From NCBI GenBank assembly GCA_018268315.1, contig JAFDWU010000001.1, positions 101,280 through 165,279 of the forward strand: a stretch of DNA of 64,000 nucleotides, given 5' to 3'. Origin of the DNA: Armatimonadota bacterium (lineage in GTDB: Bacteria > Armatimonadota > Fimbriimonadia > Fimbriimonadales > Fimbriimonadaceae). Each line of letters starts with the position of its first letter. Position 1 is the stretch's first letter. Shown in pieces: positions 1 through 6,674 of the stretch. The translations under genes were made by a program, and so were the position numbers. The notes under the pieces were generated by a model. The model was not told the DNA's origin, did not search any database, and worked only from the letters and a program-made list of their open reading frames with translations.

Positions 1-1080
1 CGATTCGAATAACCGCACGAGGTTGGCGTGATGCTGCTCAGCCAGGATTTCCGTCGGCGCCATCAGCACCGCCTGATAGCCGCTTCTCGCGGCGGCAAGC
101 ATCGCGCAGGCGGCAACCGCCGTCTTGCCGGAGCCCACGTCGCCCTGCACCAGCCGGTTCATCGGGTGCGGCGTCGCCATGTCCTTGAATATCTCTTTGA
201 TCACGCGGCGCTGCGCGCCCGTCAGCTCGAACGGGAGCATGGTGTGGATTTGATCCCACAGCGGCGTCTCCTCGCGAACGTCGTCCAGAAGGTTGCCGGG
301 GGAATCTTGGGTGATGCGCCCGCCACTTTCCAGCAGCGGAATTGGGAAGCTGATGCCCGCTTCGGCTTCCACGTTCTGGCGCTTGATTTGAAGCGTGAGT
401 TGGAGGTCGAGGAACTCATCAAAGACCAACCGCCGCCGCGCCTTTTGGCCGAGGCCGGATTCGCTGGGCAGGTGAAGCTCCCGCAGGGCGTCGGCAAGGG
501 GTAGAAGATCGAACTGCTTGCGGAGCCATGCGGGGAGCGGGTCTTGCACGAGGTCGGCATACTCGCTGGCGGCACATGCGCCCGCCTTGCGCATCGTCTT
601 TTGGCTTAGGCCATCGACGAGGGGATAGACGGGCACGATCTTCAGGAACTCTTCGGGATCGTCGTCCTCGCCCAGCGTTTCGAACTCCGGCGAGTTCATT
701 TCATAGCCCCACTGCGCTTCCTTCACCATGCCGTAGGCGATGATCTCGCCCTTATAGGCGCCGAGCGCGCGCTTGATCCAGGGCTGGTTGAACCAGGTGA
801 GCTCGATGAGGCCGGTTCCATCGGAGACCGACGCCTTGAGAATGACCATGCCCCCGCGCGTTGGTCGGCCCTCGAAGTGGGTGATGCGCCCCTTCACGGT
901 GGCGAACTGGCCTGGCTTGAGGCTGCGGATGGGAGGCAAAGCGCGGCGATCTTCGTAGCGCCGCGGCACACGATATAAGACATCGCGAACCGTACGCAGG
1001 CCGGCTTTGGCCATTGCGTTGGCAAAGCGTGATCCGACACCTTTAAGATATTGCGCTTCGGTATCGAGCGAACGTGCCAT
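1..1080 (-). CDS. recG: ATP-dependent DNA helicase RecG, N-terminal part (cut by window edge)
   Basis: RecG remodels stalled replication forks and branched recombination intermediates. The frame is open to the left edge, so only the first 360 codons are here; the family is about twice that length. The protein starts MARSLDTEAQYLKGVG, continues through the OB-fold wedge region (about residues 50-160) and reaches the Walker A motif GDVGSGKT at residues 313-320. The start at 1080 is supported by a TAGGGT element 7 bases upstream, which implies a leaderless mRNA. The gene is divergent from the ATP synthase operon with only 21 bases between the two starts. Family assignment is firm from the wedge plus helicase motif order. 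Confidence 0.93.
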   Translation of the reverse strand, partial: MARSLDTEAQYLKGVGSRFANAMAKAGLRTVRDVLYRVPRRYEDRRALPPIRSLKPGQFATVKGRITHFEGRPTRGGMVILKASVSDGTGLIELTWFNQPWIKRALGAYKGEIIAYGMVKEAQWGYEMNSPEFETLGEDDDPEEFLKIVPVYPLVDGLSQKTMRKAGACAASEYADLVQDPLPAWLRKQFDLLPLADALRELHLPSESGLGQKARRRLVFDEFLDLQLTLQIKRQNVEAEAGISFPIPLLESGGRITQDSPGNLLDDVREETPLWDQIHTMLPFELTGAQRRVIKEIFKDMATPHPMNRLVQGDVGSGKTAVAACAMLAAARSGYQAVLMAPTEILAEQHHANLVRLFES

Positions 1081-1101
1081 GGCTGGTACCCTAATTATGA
1101 A
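1081..1101. promoter_or_regulatory. Interlocked bidirectional promoter, recG / atpZ
   Basis: The 21-base gap holds two overlapping -10-like elements. On the plus strand TACCCT (1087-1092) lies 9 bases before the atpZ ATG; on the minus strand TAGGGT (1093-1088) lies 7 bases before the recG ATG. The two elements share five base pairs. No Shine-Dalgarno is visible for either gene. Promoter function is inferred from position and from the same motif at other genes in the window. Confidence 0.55.
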
Positions 1102-1512
1102 ATGGAAGAGGAGCACGAGCCCACCGCTAAGGAAATCGAAGAGGCCGGGCGCAAGCTCCTTGGCGAGGACGTTCCGCAGCTACCCAAAGCACCGGAAATC
1201 TCGGGCGACTTCGATGATCGACTGAAGGGCATCGAGAAGCGCGCGGAGTCGCTGAAGAAGGTCCAATCGGCCAAGAAAGCGACCGAGCGGGTGAAAGAAT
1301 CCCAAAGCCAGGATGACGCCCAGGGTCTTGCGTTTGGGCTTGCGATCGCTTATTCCATGATCGGCATCGTGCTGGGCGGATTCCTGCTTGGCTTGCTGCT
1401 GGAGAAGCAGTTTCAAATTAAGGGCGCGACCAATATGGCGGTCGGCATTTCGTCCGTCGTCGCCATGCTAAACGTGGTGCTGCTTTTGAACCGACAGAAC
1501 CGTGGGAAGTAA
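1102..1512 (+). CDS. AtpZ/AtpI-like small membrane protein of the ATP synthase operon
   Basis: First gene of the F-type ATP synthase operon, 136 residues. The N-terminal half is charged and helical (about residues 1-70, rich in Glu and Lys). Two hydrophobic helices follow (about 75-100 and 110-130), with a glycine-rich first helix (GIVLGGFLLGLLLE) typical of the AtpZ/putative F0F1-ATPase subunit family. Such proteins are thought to help assembly or ion supply of the c-ring. The ATG at 1102 is chosen over an in-frame codon at 1051, which would lie inside recG and bypass the promoter. The end overlaps atpI by 11 bases. Confidence 0.7.
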   Translation: MEEEHEPTAKEIEEAGRKLLGEDVPQLPKAPEISGDFDDRLKGIEKRAESLKKVQSAKKATERVKESQSQDDAQGLAFGLAIAYSMIGIVLGGFLLGLLLEKQFQIKGATNMAVGISSVVAMLNVVLLLNRQNRGK

Positions 1513-1870
1513 TCTCGCTCTTCTGTTTCGCCCTCTGAGTTTCGCAATCGGGGCTCTCCTTTCGTTAGTCATTGCCTTCGCGGGGTTCGGCGCCAAGGGG
1601 TTGGAAGGAATGGCGCTCGGTCTAATCGCCACTGCATTTTCCGTATTCGGAACGAAAGGCGCGATCAGCGTTGCCGGGCGCAGTATTGTCGCGGGCAAGG
1701 TGTCCAGCGGGAACGCGATGCTGCTCCTTTTCTTCTTGATGAAGCTCCCAGTTTTCGCCTTCGCGGTGGTCATTGTTTATCGCCTCGGACCGCCCGCCAC
1801 CGGGGCTTTCCTTGCCGGAATCTTCCTGGTATACTCCGCTCTAACAGGGTGGGCTACCGTTCAACGCTAG
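1502..1870 (+). CDS. ATP synthase subunit I-like membrane protein
   Basis: A 122-residue, four-helix hydrophobic protein starting at GTG and overlapping the previous gene by 11 bases. Its size, its helix pattern and its place between atpZ and atpB match the poorly conserved ATP synthase I chain family. That family is implicated in c-ring assembly and magnesium or ion handling. Sequence conservation in the family is weak, so the call rests mainly on context. A GTG at 1849 near its end is open into atpB, but the ATG at 1888 is the better start for that gene. Confidence 0.65.
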   Translation: MGSNLALLFRPLSFAIGALLSLVIAFAGFGAKGLEGMALGLIATAFSVFGTKGAISVAGRSIVAGKVSSGNAMLLLFFLMKLPVFAFAVVIVYRLGPPATGAFLAGIFLVYSALTGWATVQR

Positions 1871-1887
1871 CTCGCCATCTATTTTGT

Positions 1888-2652
1888 ATGGGCAACCTTT
1901 TATTGACGAATACCAGCCTTTTCGCCGCAGCAGAGGCTAAAGAGGTCGTAACCTGGCTCGGAATGATGGTCTACCTTGCTCTGGTAGTCGCCGTCATCTT
2001 CGTGTTGCTCTCCACTGCCAAGAAGGACTTTGGCAACCGCGTGTTCCACAACCCGTGGGCGCAGCGGTTCGAGCAGCTCTACCTCTTCATCGAGAACCTG
2101 TGCATCGGCACCATCGGCCCCCACGGCCGCAAGTACGTGCCCATCATCATCGGGTTCTGGATCGTCATCTTCGTCAGCAACTGCATCGCGCTCTTCTTCC
2201 CTTACGCGCCGACTGCGGACCTCAGCTTTAACATCGGCCTTGCGCTCACCGCTTGGTGCTACGTTCAGTGGGAAGGCATGAAGGCAAATGGCGTCTTCGG
2301 CCACATCAAGCACTTCACTGGTCCGAAGCTTGGCCTTGCCCTGATTCCGATCACCATTCTCATCTTCTTCGTTGAAATCGTTTCCGAAGTCATGAAGAAC
2401 GTCTCGCTGAGTCTTCGACTTTACGGAAACATCCACGGCGGCCACGAAGCGGTGTCCGCAATGAACCATCTGGGGGACAACATCTACCTGCCCTTCGGAT
2501 ACTTCCTGATCCCAATCAAGCTGCTTACCTGTGTGGTGCAAGCACTCATTTTCTCGTTGCTCACTTGCGTGTATCTCTCTTTGGTGACTCACCATGAGGA
2601 AGAGCACGGTCACGATGACCATGGTAGCGAAGCGCTGGCGCACGCAACCTAA
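1888..2652 (+). CDS. atpB: F0F1 ATP synthase subunit a
   Basis: Subunit a forms the proton half-channels next to the c-ring. The protein has 254 residues with about five to six membrane helices. The signature helix near the C-terminus reads SLSLRLYGNIHGGH and contains the essential arginine that faces the c-ring carboxylate. The histidine- and acid-rich tail (HHEEEHGHDDHG) is not a core feature of the family. The start at 1888 avoids a long overlap with the upstream gene; I see no clear ribosome binding site, so expression may rely on translational coupling. Confidence 0.93.
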   Translation: MGNLLLTNTSLFAAAEAKEVVTWLGMMVYLALVVAVIFVLLSTAKKDFGNRVFHNPWAQRFEQLYLFIENLCIGTIGPHGRKYVPIIIGFWIVIFVSNCIALFFPYAPTADLSFNIGLALTAWCYVQWEGMKANGVFGHIKHFTGPKLGLALIPITILIFFVEIVSEVMKNVSLSLRLYGNIHGGHEAVSAMNHLGDNIYLPFGYFLIPIKLLTCVVQALIFSLLTCVYLSLVTHHEEEHGHDDHGSEALAHAT

Positions 2653-2676
2653 GCAAGGGGTAAGGGAAAGGGCTTT

Positions 2677-2708
2677 CGCAGGTATCCTGCGGCGTTGATA
2701 ACAGGAGG
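2677..2708 (+). promoter_or_regulatory. Inverted repeat with -10-like core plus strong ribosome binding site before atpE
   Basis: A perfect inverted repeat CGCAGG-TAT-CCTGCG (2677-2691) embeds GGTATCCT, the same motif found at many starts in this window. It is followed by AGGAGG (2703-2708), 12 bases before the atpE ATG. It may be an internal promoter, an RNA hairpin, or both, supporting the high yield of subunit c that is needed. Confidence 0.5.
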
Positions 2709-2720
2709 AAATCAAAAGAT

Positions 2721-2930
2721 ATGTTCGGTTTTGGATTAGGACTCGCAATTCTCGGATGCGGCATTGGCCTTGGTCTCATCGGCATGGGCGCGATGCAGGG
2801 CATGGCGCGACAGCCGGAGGCTATCGGCCGCTTGCAGACCGCTATGCTGATCGCTATGGCGTTCGTCGAGCTCGTCGTTCTGCTTACCATGTTCGTTGCA
2901 CCGGGCACCTTCGCTCCGCTCAAGGGCTAA
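2721..2930 (+). CDS. atpE: F0F1 ATP synthase subunit c
   Basis: A 69-residue hairpin of two membrane helices that forms the rotor ring. The first helix is glycine-rich and ends in the polar loop ARQPEA. The second helix carries the ion-binding glutamate in AFVELVVLL (about residue 55). The glutamine on helix 1 and the Ser/Thr after the glutamate that mark sodium-binding rings are absent, so proton coupling is the simplest reading. The gene has the strongest ribosome binding site of the operon and is bracketed by two hairpins, which fits the many copies of c per enzyme. Confidence 0.95.
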   Translation: MFGFGLGLAILGCGIGLGLIGMGAMQGMARQPEAIGRLQTAMLIAMAFVELVVLLTMFVAPGTFAPLKG

Positions 2931-2954
2931 GGCAACCGGACAATCGTCGATTTA

Positions 2955-2978
2955 CCTGCTTGCCGCAAGGCAAGCAGG
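2955..2978 (+). other. Intercistronic GNRA hairpin between atpE and atpF
   Basis: A perfect 10-base-pair stem (CCTGCTTGCC / GGCAAGCAGG) closed by a GCAA tetraloop. No T-run follows, so full termination is unlikely. A 3' stabiliser for the atpE message, or partial attenuation, would fit. Confidence 0.6.
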
Positions 2979-3004
2979 CTTGACATTAAGCTTTCGTTGG
3001 ACTT

Positions 3005-3625
3005 ATGAGTAACTCTAGTAAGCCGTCTGGTGGTTCGCCAATTGTAGGAATTGTCATTGGGGCAGTTCTTATGGTCGGCGGCATGTTTGTTGACAAGAAT
3101 TTCCACCCGGAATTCTTGGAGAAACTAGCCCAGCAAGGCATCCCCATTGAGCCAGGCAAGGTACTCGCCGCTATCGGCGTGCTGCTGGTTCTCTTCCCGC
3201 TTGTGAACCTGTTCTTCGTGAAGCCTCTCCAAGAGGCGATCGAGAACCGCACGAACGAGCTTGACAACACGTTTTCGGAGGTTGAAAACCTGCGAAACGA
3301 GATGACCCAGCTCAAATCGGATTACGAGAAGCGGATCGCCGCTACCGAAGCGGAAGCTCGCGAAAAGATTCAGGCTCAGGTGAAGGAAGCGCAGACTCTA
3401 CGCCAGACGCTGATGGCGGAAGCCAGCAGCAAGGCCGACGAGCTTGTGAAGCAGGCTCAGGTGGAGATCGAGCGCGAGCGCAACAAGGTCCTTACCGATT
3501 TGCGCGTGCATGTGGTGAACCTCACCCTCGGCGCAACCGAGAAGGTGATTGGCGCGAACATGGACACCGCCACCAACCGCAAGCTCATTGAAGAGTTCAT
3601 CGAAAAGGCTGAGGTGACGGCTTAA
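3005..3625 (+). CDS. atpF: F0F1 ATP synthase subunit b
   Basis: Peripheral stalk subunit of 206 residues. The C-terminal part (about 75-200) is a long charged coiled coil ending GATEKVIGANMD, typical of subunit b. Unlike the common 155-170-residue form, there is an extra hydrophobic segment near the N-terminus (about residues 10-25, PIVGIVIGAVLMVGG) before the usual anchor (about 53-72). The protein may thus cross the membrane twice, or the first segment may be re-entrant. It is followed two bases later by atpH. Confidence 0.9.
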   Translation: MSNSSKPSGGSPIVGIVIGAVLMVGGMFVDKNFHPEFLEKLAQQGIPIEPGKVLAAIGVLLVLFPLVNLFFVKPLQEAIENRTNELDNTFSEVENLRNEMTQLKSDYEKRIAATEAEAREKIQAQVKEAQTLRQTLMAEASSKADELVKQAQVEIERERNKVLTDLRVHVVNLTLGATEKVIGANMDTATNRKLIEEFIEKAEVTA

Positions 3626-3627
3626 CC

Positions 3628-4185
3628 GTGGCCCACGATAGCCGAGTCGCCCGACGGTACGCGAATGCGCTGTTTGAGACGGCGCAGAAGTATAACGTCA
3701 TCAAGAGCGTCGAGGACGACCTCGCCGGCATCACCAGCTTGCTGGATGGTGACCGCAGCTTTCACGATTTCCTCCTAAGCCCCTACGTGGGCCGCGAGGA
3801 GAAGCTTCGCATCTGCGAAAAGCTGTTCTCGGATCGCATTACCGCGCTCACGATGCAGTTCGTAAGGTTAGCGCTTTCTAAGCGACGAGAATCGGAGCTT
3901 AAGGCCGTCTACAGCGAATTCGTTGAGCTGCGACGCCTAAGCGAAGGCGTGCTCTTCGTAAGCTTCGCAAGCGCCACCGAGCTTGATAAGAAGCAGCGCG
4001 AAGCGCTGGAAGCCAAGATCGCCCTCACCACCAAGCGAAAGGTTGAAGCCGAGTTCCTTGTGAACCCCAGCCTAATTGGTGGAGTGAAAGCAACTTTCGA
4101 AAATACGGTGCTGGATGGGACCGTTAGAGGCAGCCTCAAGCGAATTCAGGAAAGCCTTACCCACGACGTTTTGAAACAGATTTGA
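3628..4185 (+). CDS. atpH: F0F1 ATP synthase subunit delta
   Basis: The delta subunit joins the catalytic head to the peripheral stalk. It has 185 residues and starts at GTG two bases after the atpF stop. The N-terminal six-helix domain begins DSRVARRYANALFETA, and the C-terminal family motif NPSLIGGVKATFENTVLDGTVRG is split here only for description: the conserved core is GGVKATFENTVLDGTV near residue 155. Length and motif order are normal. Order in the operon (b-delta-alpha-gamma) is the usual one. Confidence 0.93.
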   Translation: MAHDSRVARRYANALFETAQKYNVIKSVEDDLAGITSLLDGDRSFHDFLLSPYVGREEKLRICEKLFSDRITALTMQFVRLALSKRRESELKAVYSEFVELRRLSEGVLFVSFASATELDKKQREALEAKIALTTKRKVEAEFLVNPSLIGGVKATFENTVLDGTVRGSLKRIQESLTHDVLKQI

Positions 4186-4211
4186 CCTTACAGGAGTAAA
4201 CGAACAAACCC

Positions 4212-5735
4212 ATGTCGATTAGACCAGAAGAAATCACCTCAATCCTGACTCAGGAGCTTGAGAAGTTTGACCGCAAGCCGGAGCAGCAGCATGTTGGCAC
4301 CGTACTCCAGGTGGGTGACGGCATCGCTCGAATCTACGGTTTGCCCGATTGCCAAATGGGAGAACTGCTTGAGTTCCCAGGCGGAGTCATGGGTATGGCG
4401 CTTAACCTGGAAGAAGATTCCATCGGCGCGGTCCTTATCGGCGACGACGCTGAAATCAAGGAAGGCGACAGCGTTAAGGAATCGGGACGAATTATCGAAA
4501 TCCCGGTCGGCGAGGGCCTCCTTGGTCGCGTAGTAAACGCGCTCGGCCAGCCGCTTGATGAGAAGGGACCGATTGCCGCCGAAAGGTTCAGTCGACTTGA
4601 AGTCAACGCTCCCGGCGTTGTAGACCGCCAGCCGGTTAAAGAGCCTCTGCAGACCGGTATCAAGGCGATCGACGCGATGATCCCGATTGGCCGCGGCCAG
4701 CGCGAGCTTGTCATCGGCGACCGCCAGACTGGTAAGACCAGCATCTGCGTCGACACGATCATTAACCAGAAGAAATCCCACGAGCCGGGCGGCTCGCCGG
4801 TGTACTGCATCTACGTCGCTTGCGGCCAGAAGATGTCCACCGTGCGCCGCGTCGCTCAGACCCTGGAAGACCACGGCGCGATGGCGTACACCACCATCGT
4901 CGTTGCCGGCGCTTCCGACTCGAACGCGATGCAGTACCTCGCTCCGTTCGCTGGCGCAACGATTGGCGAATACTTCCGCGATGGCGGCAAGCACGCGCTT
5001 GTGGTTTACGATGACCTTAGCAAGCACGCTCAGGCTTACCGCGCGCTGTCCCTGCTCCTTCGACGCCCGCCAGGACGAGAAGCGTATCCGGGCGACGTTT
5101 TCTACCTTCACAGCCGCCTTCTGGAGCGCGCTGCCAAGCTTTCCGATGAGAAGGGCGCCGGTTCCCTAACCGCGCTTCCGATTATCGAAACCCAGGCGGG
5201 AGACGTTTCCGCGTACATTCCGACGAACGTTATCTCGATTACCGACGGCCAGATTTACCTTGAGCCGGACCTCTTCTTCGCAGGCGTCCGACCCGCTATC
5301 AACGTGGGTATCTCGGTTAGCCGCGTAGGTGGTAACGCTCAGATCAAGGCAATGAAGTCGGTTGCCGGTAAGTTGAAGCTAGAAATGGCGCAGTACCGCG
5401 ACGTGGCCGCCTTCGCGCAGTTCGCAAGCGACCTCGACGTTTCCACCCAGCGACAGCTCATTCGAGGCCAGCGCCTTACCGAGCTTCTGAAGCAGGACCT
5501 TGCAACGCCGTACGATGTTGAAGACCAGATCATCGCGATCTTCGCAGGCTCTGGCGGATACCTTGACGACCTGACCAACGAGCAGGTGAAGGGCTTTGAA
5601 GCCACTCTGCTTAAGATCGTGAAGGAGAAGTATCCGGACGTCGTCGAAACGCTTCGCACGAAGAAGTCGATGGACGAGGGCATGGAAGATACGCTGAAGA
5701 AGGCGTGCGACGAAGCGAAAGCAACCTTTAAGTAA
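4212..5735 (+). CDS. atpA: F0F1 ATP synthase subunit alpha
   Basis: Non-catalytic nucleotide-binding subunit of the F1 head, 507 residues. It shows the Walker A motif GDRQTGKT at residues 169-176, the [10 protein letters not shown] region, and the alpha signature [14 protein letters not shown] near residue 362. Length and domains (beta-barrel, nucleotide-binding, C-terminal helical) are normal. An AGGAG lies about 15 bases before the ATG, farther away than usual. It is the only nucleotide-binding subunit in this operon; beta is not here. Confidence 0.97.
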   Translation: MSIRPEEITSILTQELEKFDRKPEQQHVGTVLQVGDGIARIYGLPDCQMGELLEFPGGVMGMALNLEEDSIGAVLIGDDAEIKEGDSVKESGRIIEIPVGEGLLGRVVNALGQPLDEKGPIAAERFSRLEVNAPGVVDRQPVKEPLQTGIKAIDAMIPIGRGQRELVIGDRQTGKTSICVDTIINQKKSHEPGGSPVYCIYVACGQKMSTVRRVAQTLEDHGAMAYTTIVVAGASDSNAMQYLAPFAGATIGEYFRDGGKHALVVYDDLSKHAQAYRALSLLLRRPPGREAYPGDVFYLHSRLLERAAKLSDEKGAGSLTALPIIETQAGDVSAYIPTNVISITDGQIYLEPDLFFAGVRPAINVGISVSRVGGNAQIKAMKSVAGKLKLEMAQYRDVAAFAQFASDLDVSTQRQLIRGQRLTELLKQDLATPYDVEDQIIAIFAGSGGYLDDLTNEQVKGFEATLLKIVKEKYPDVVETLRTKKSMDEGMEDTLKKACDEAKATFK

Positions 5736-5738
5736 TTC

Positions 5739-6605
5739 ATGGCAACACTGAAGTCAATTCGATCCCGCATTAAAGCGGCAAAGAATATCCAGCAGATCAC
5801 GCGAGCGATGAAGCTGGTGGCGGCGGCGCGCTTCAAGCGCGCTACCGACCGCGTCCTTGAGGCGCGGCCCTATGCCAATAAGCTGATCGAAATGATGGGC
5901 GCGTTAGCGGCGGGCGGCGATCTGCCCGCGCATCCGCTAATGACTCAGCGGCCCACCATCAAGAAGGCGTGCATGATCGTGGTGACTTCAGATCGTGGCC
6001 TTGCCGGCGCTTATAACACGGCGATTCTGCGAAAGGTCAGCGATTACGTTGCCGCCCTTCCCTACCCGTGCAGCCTCATCGCGGTTGGCCGAAAGGCGAA
6101 TCAGTTCTTTTCCAAGCGCGGCTTTGAGATTCCGCTTTACGTGAGCATGCCCAGCGCAGGCGCGCAGCTTCCGGACGCGATCAAGATCACCGAAACCGCG
6201 CGGCAACTCTTCGAGAGCGGCGAGGTCGATGCGATCTTCGTCTGCTACTCCAAGTTCTTCTCGGCCATCCGCCAGGTTCCGACGGTGGTTCAGCTTCTGC
6301 CGATAACTCCGCCCGAGACCACCTCGAAGGCTGAGGAAAGCACGAGCGGTTTCAACTACGAGCCGGATGCGGAAACGGTGCTGAACACGCTTCTTCCCCG
6401 CTACTTCCAGACTCAGGTTTGGCAGTCGATGCTGGAAGCAACCGCTTCTGAGTTTGGCGCGAGAATGACCTCGATGACGAACGCGACCGACAACGCGGGC
6501 AAGATGATTGCCTCGCTTACGCTAAAGGCGAACCGCGAACGTCAGGCCTCGATTACCAAGGAAATCTTGGAAGTCGTCGGCGGTGCAGAAGCCCTCAACG
6601 CCTAA
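5739..6605 (+). CDS. atpG: F0F1 ATP synthase subunit gamma
   Basis: Central rotating shaft of the enzyme, 288 residues. The N-terminal coiled-coil helix reads IRSRIKAAKNIQQITRAMK, and the C-terminal helix ends RQASITKEILEVVGGAEAL, both diagnostic. The Rossmann-like middle region contains TSDRGLAGAYN. It is the last gene of the operon: a terminator-like hairpin follows directly, and atpD and atpC, which normally come next, are missing. Confidence 0.97.
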   Translation: MATLKSIRSRIKAAKNIQQITRAMKLVAAARFKRATDRVLEARPYANKLIEMMGALAAGGDLPAHPLMTQRPTIKKACMIVVTSDRGLAGAYNTAILRKVSDYVAALPYPCSLIAVGRKANQFFSKRGFEIPLYVSMPSAGAQLPDAIKITETARQLFESGEVDAIFVCYSKFFSAIRQVPTVVQLLPITPPETTSKAEESTSGFNYEPDAETVLNTLLPRYFQTQVWQSMLEATASEFGARMTSMTNATDNAGKMIASLTLKANRERQASITKEILEVVGGAEALNA

Positions 6606-6626
6606 GCTGAGGCGGTATCATTTTCG

Positions 6627-6662
6627 AAAACCAACAGGCCGTACCGGCCTGTTTCGGTTTTG
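6627..6662 (+). terminator. Terminator after atpG
   Basis: A strong stem AACAGGCCG-TAC-CGGCCTGTT extended by flanking AAAACC/GGTTTT pairs. The A-rich left arm and T-rich right arm fit a Rho-independent terminator, possibly acting both ways. It lies 20 bases after the atpG stop. Confidence 0.7.
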
Positions 6663-6674
6663 GTCTTGCGGAAG

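Noticed and set aside
2721-2930. Sodium-dependent c-ring
   Set aside because: The Gln on helix 1 and the Ser/Thr next to the binding glutamate that mark sodium sites are missing.
2980-3008. Sigma-70 promoter (TTGACA) directly before atpF
   Set aside because: A -10 box at normal spacing would fall on the start codon itself, and none of good quality is there.
4239-5111. A 290-codon minus-strand frame inside atpA
   Set aside because: Shadow of a highly conserved gene; no family motif.
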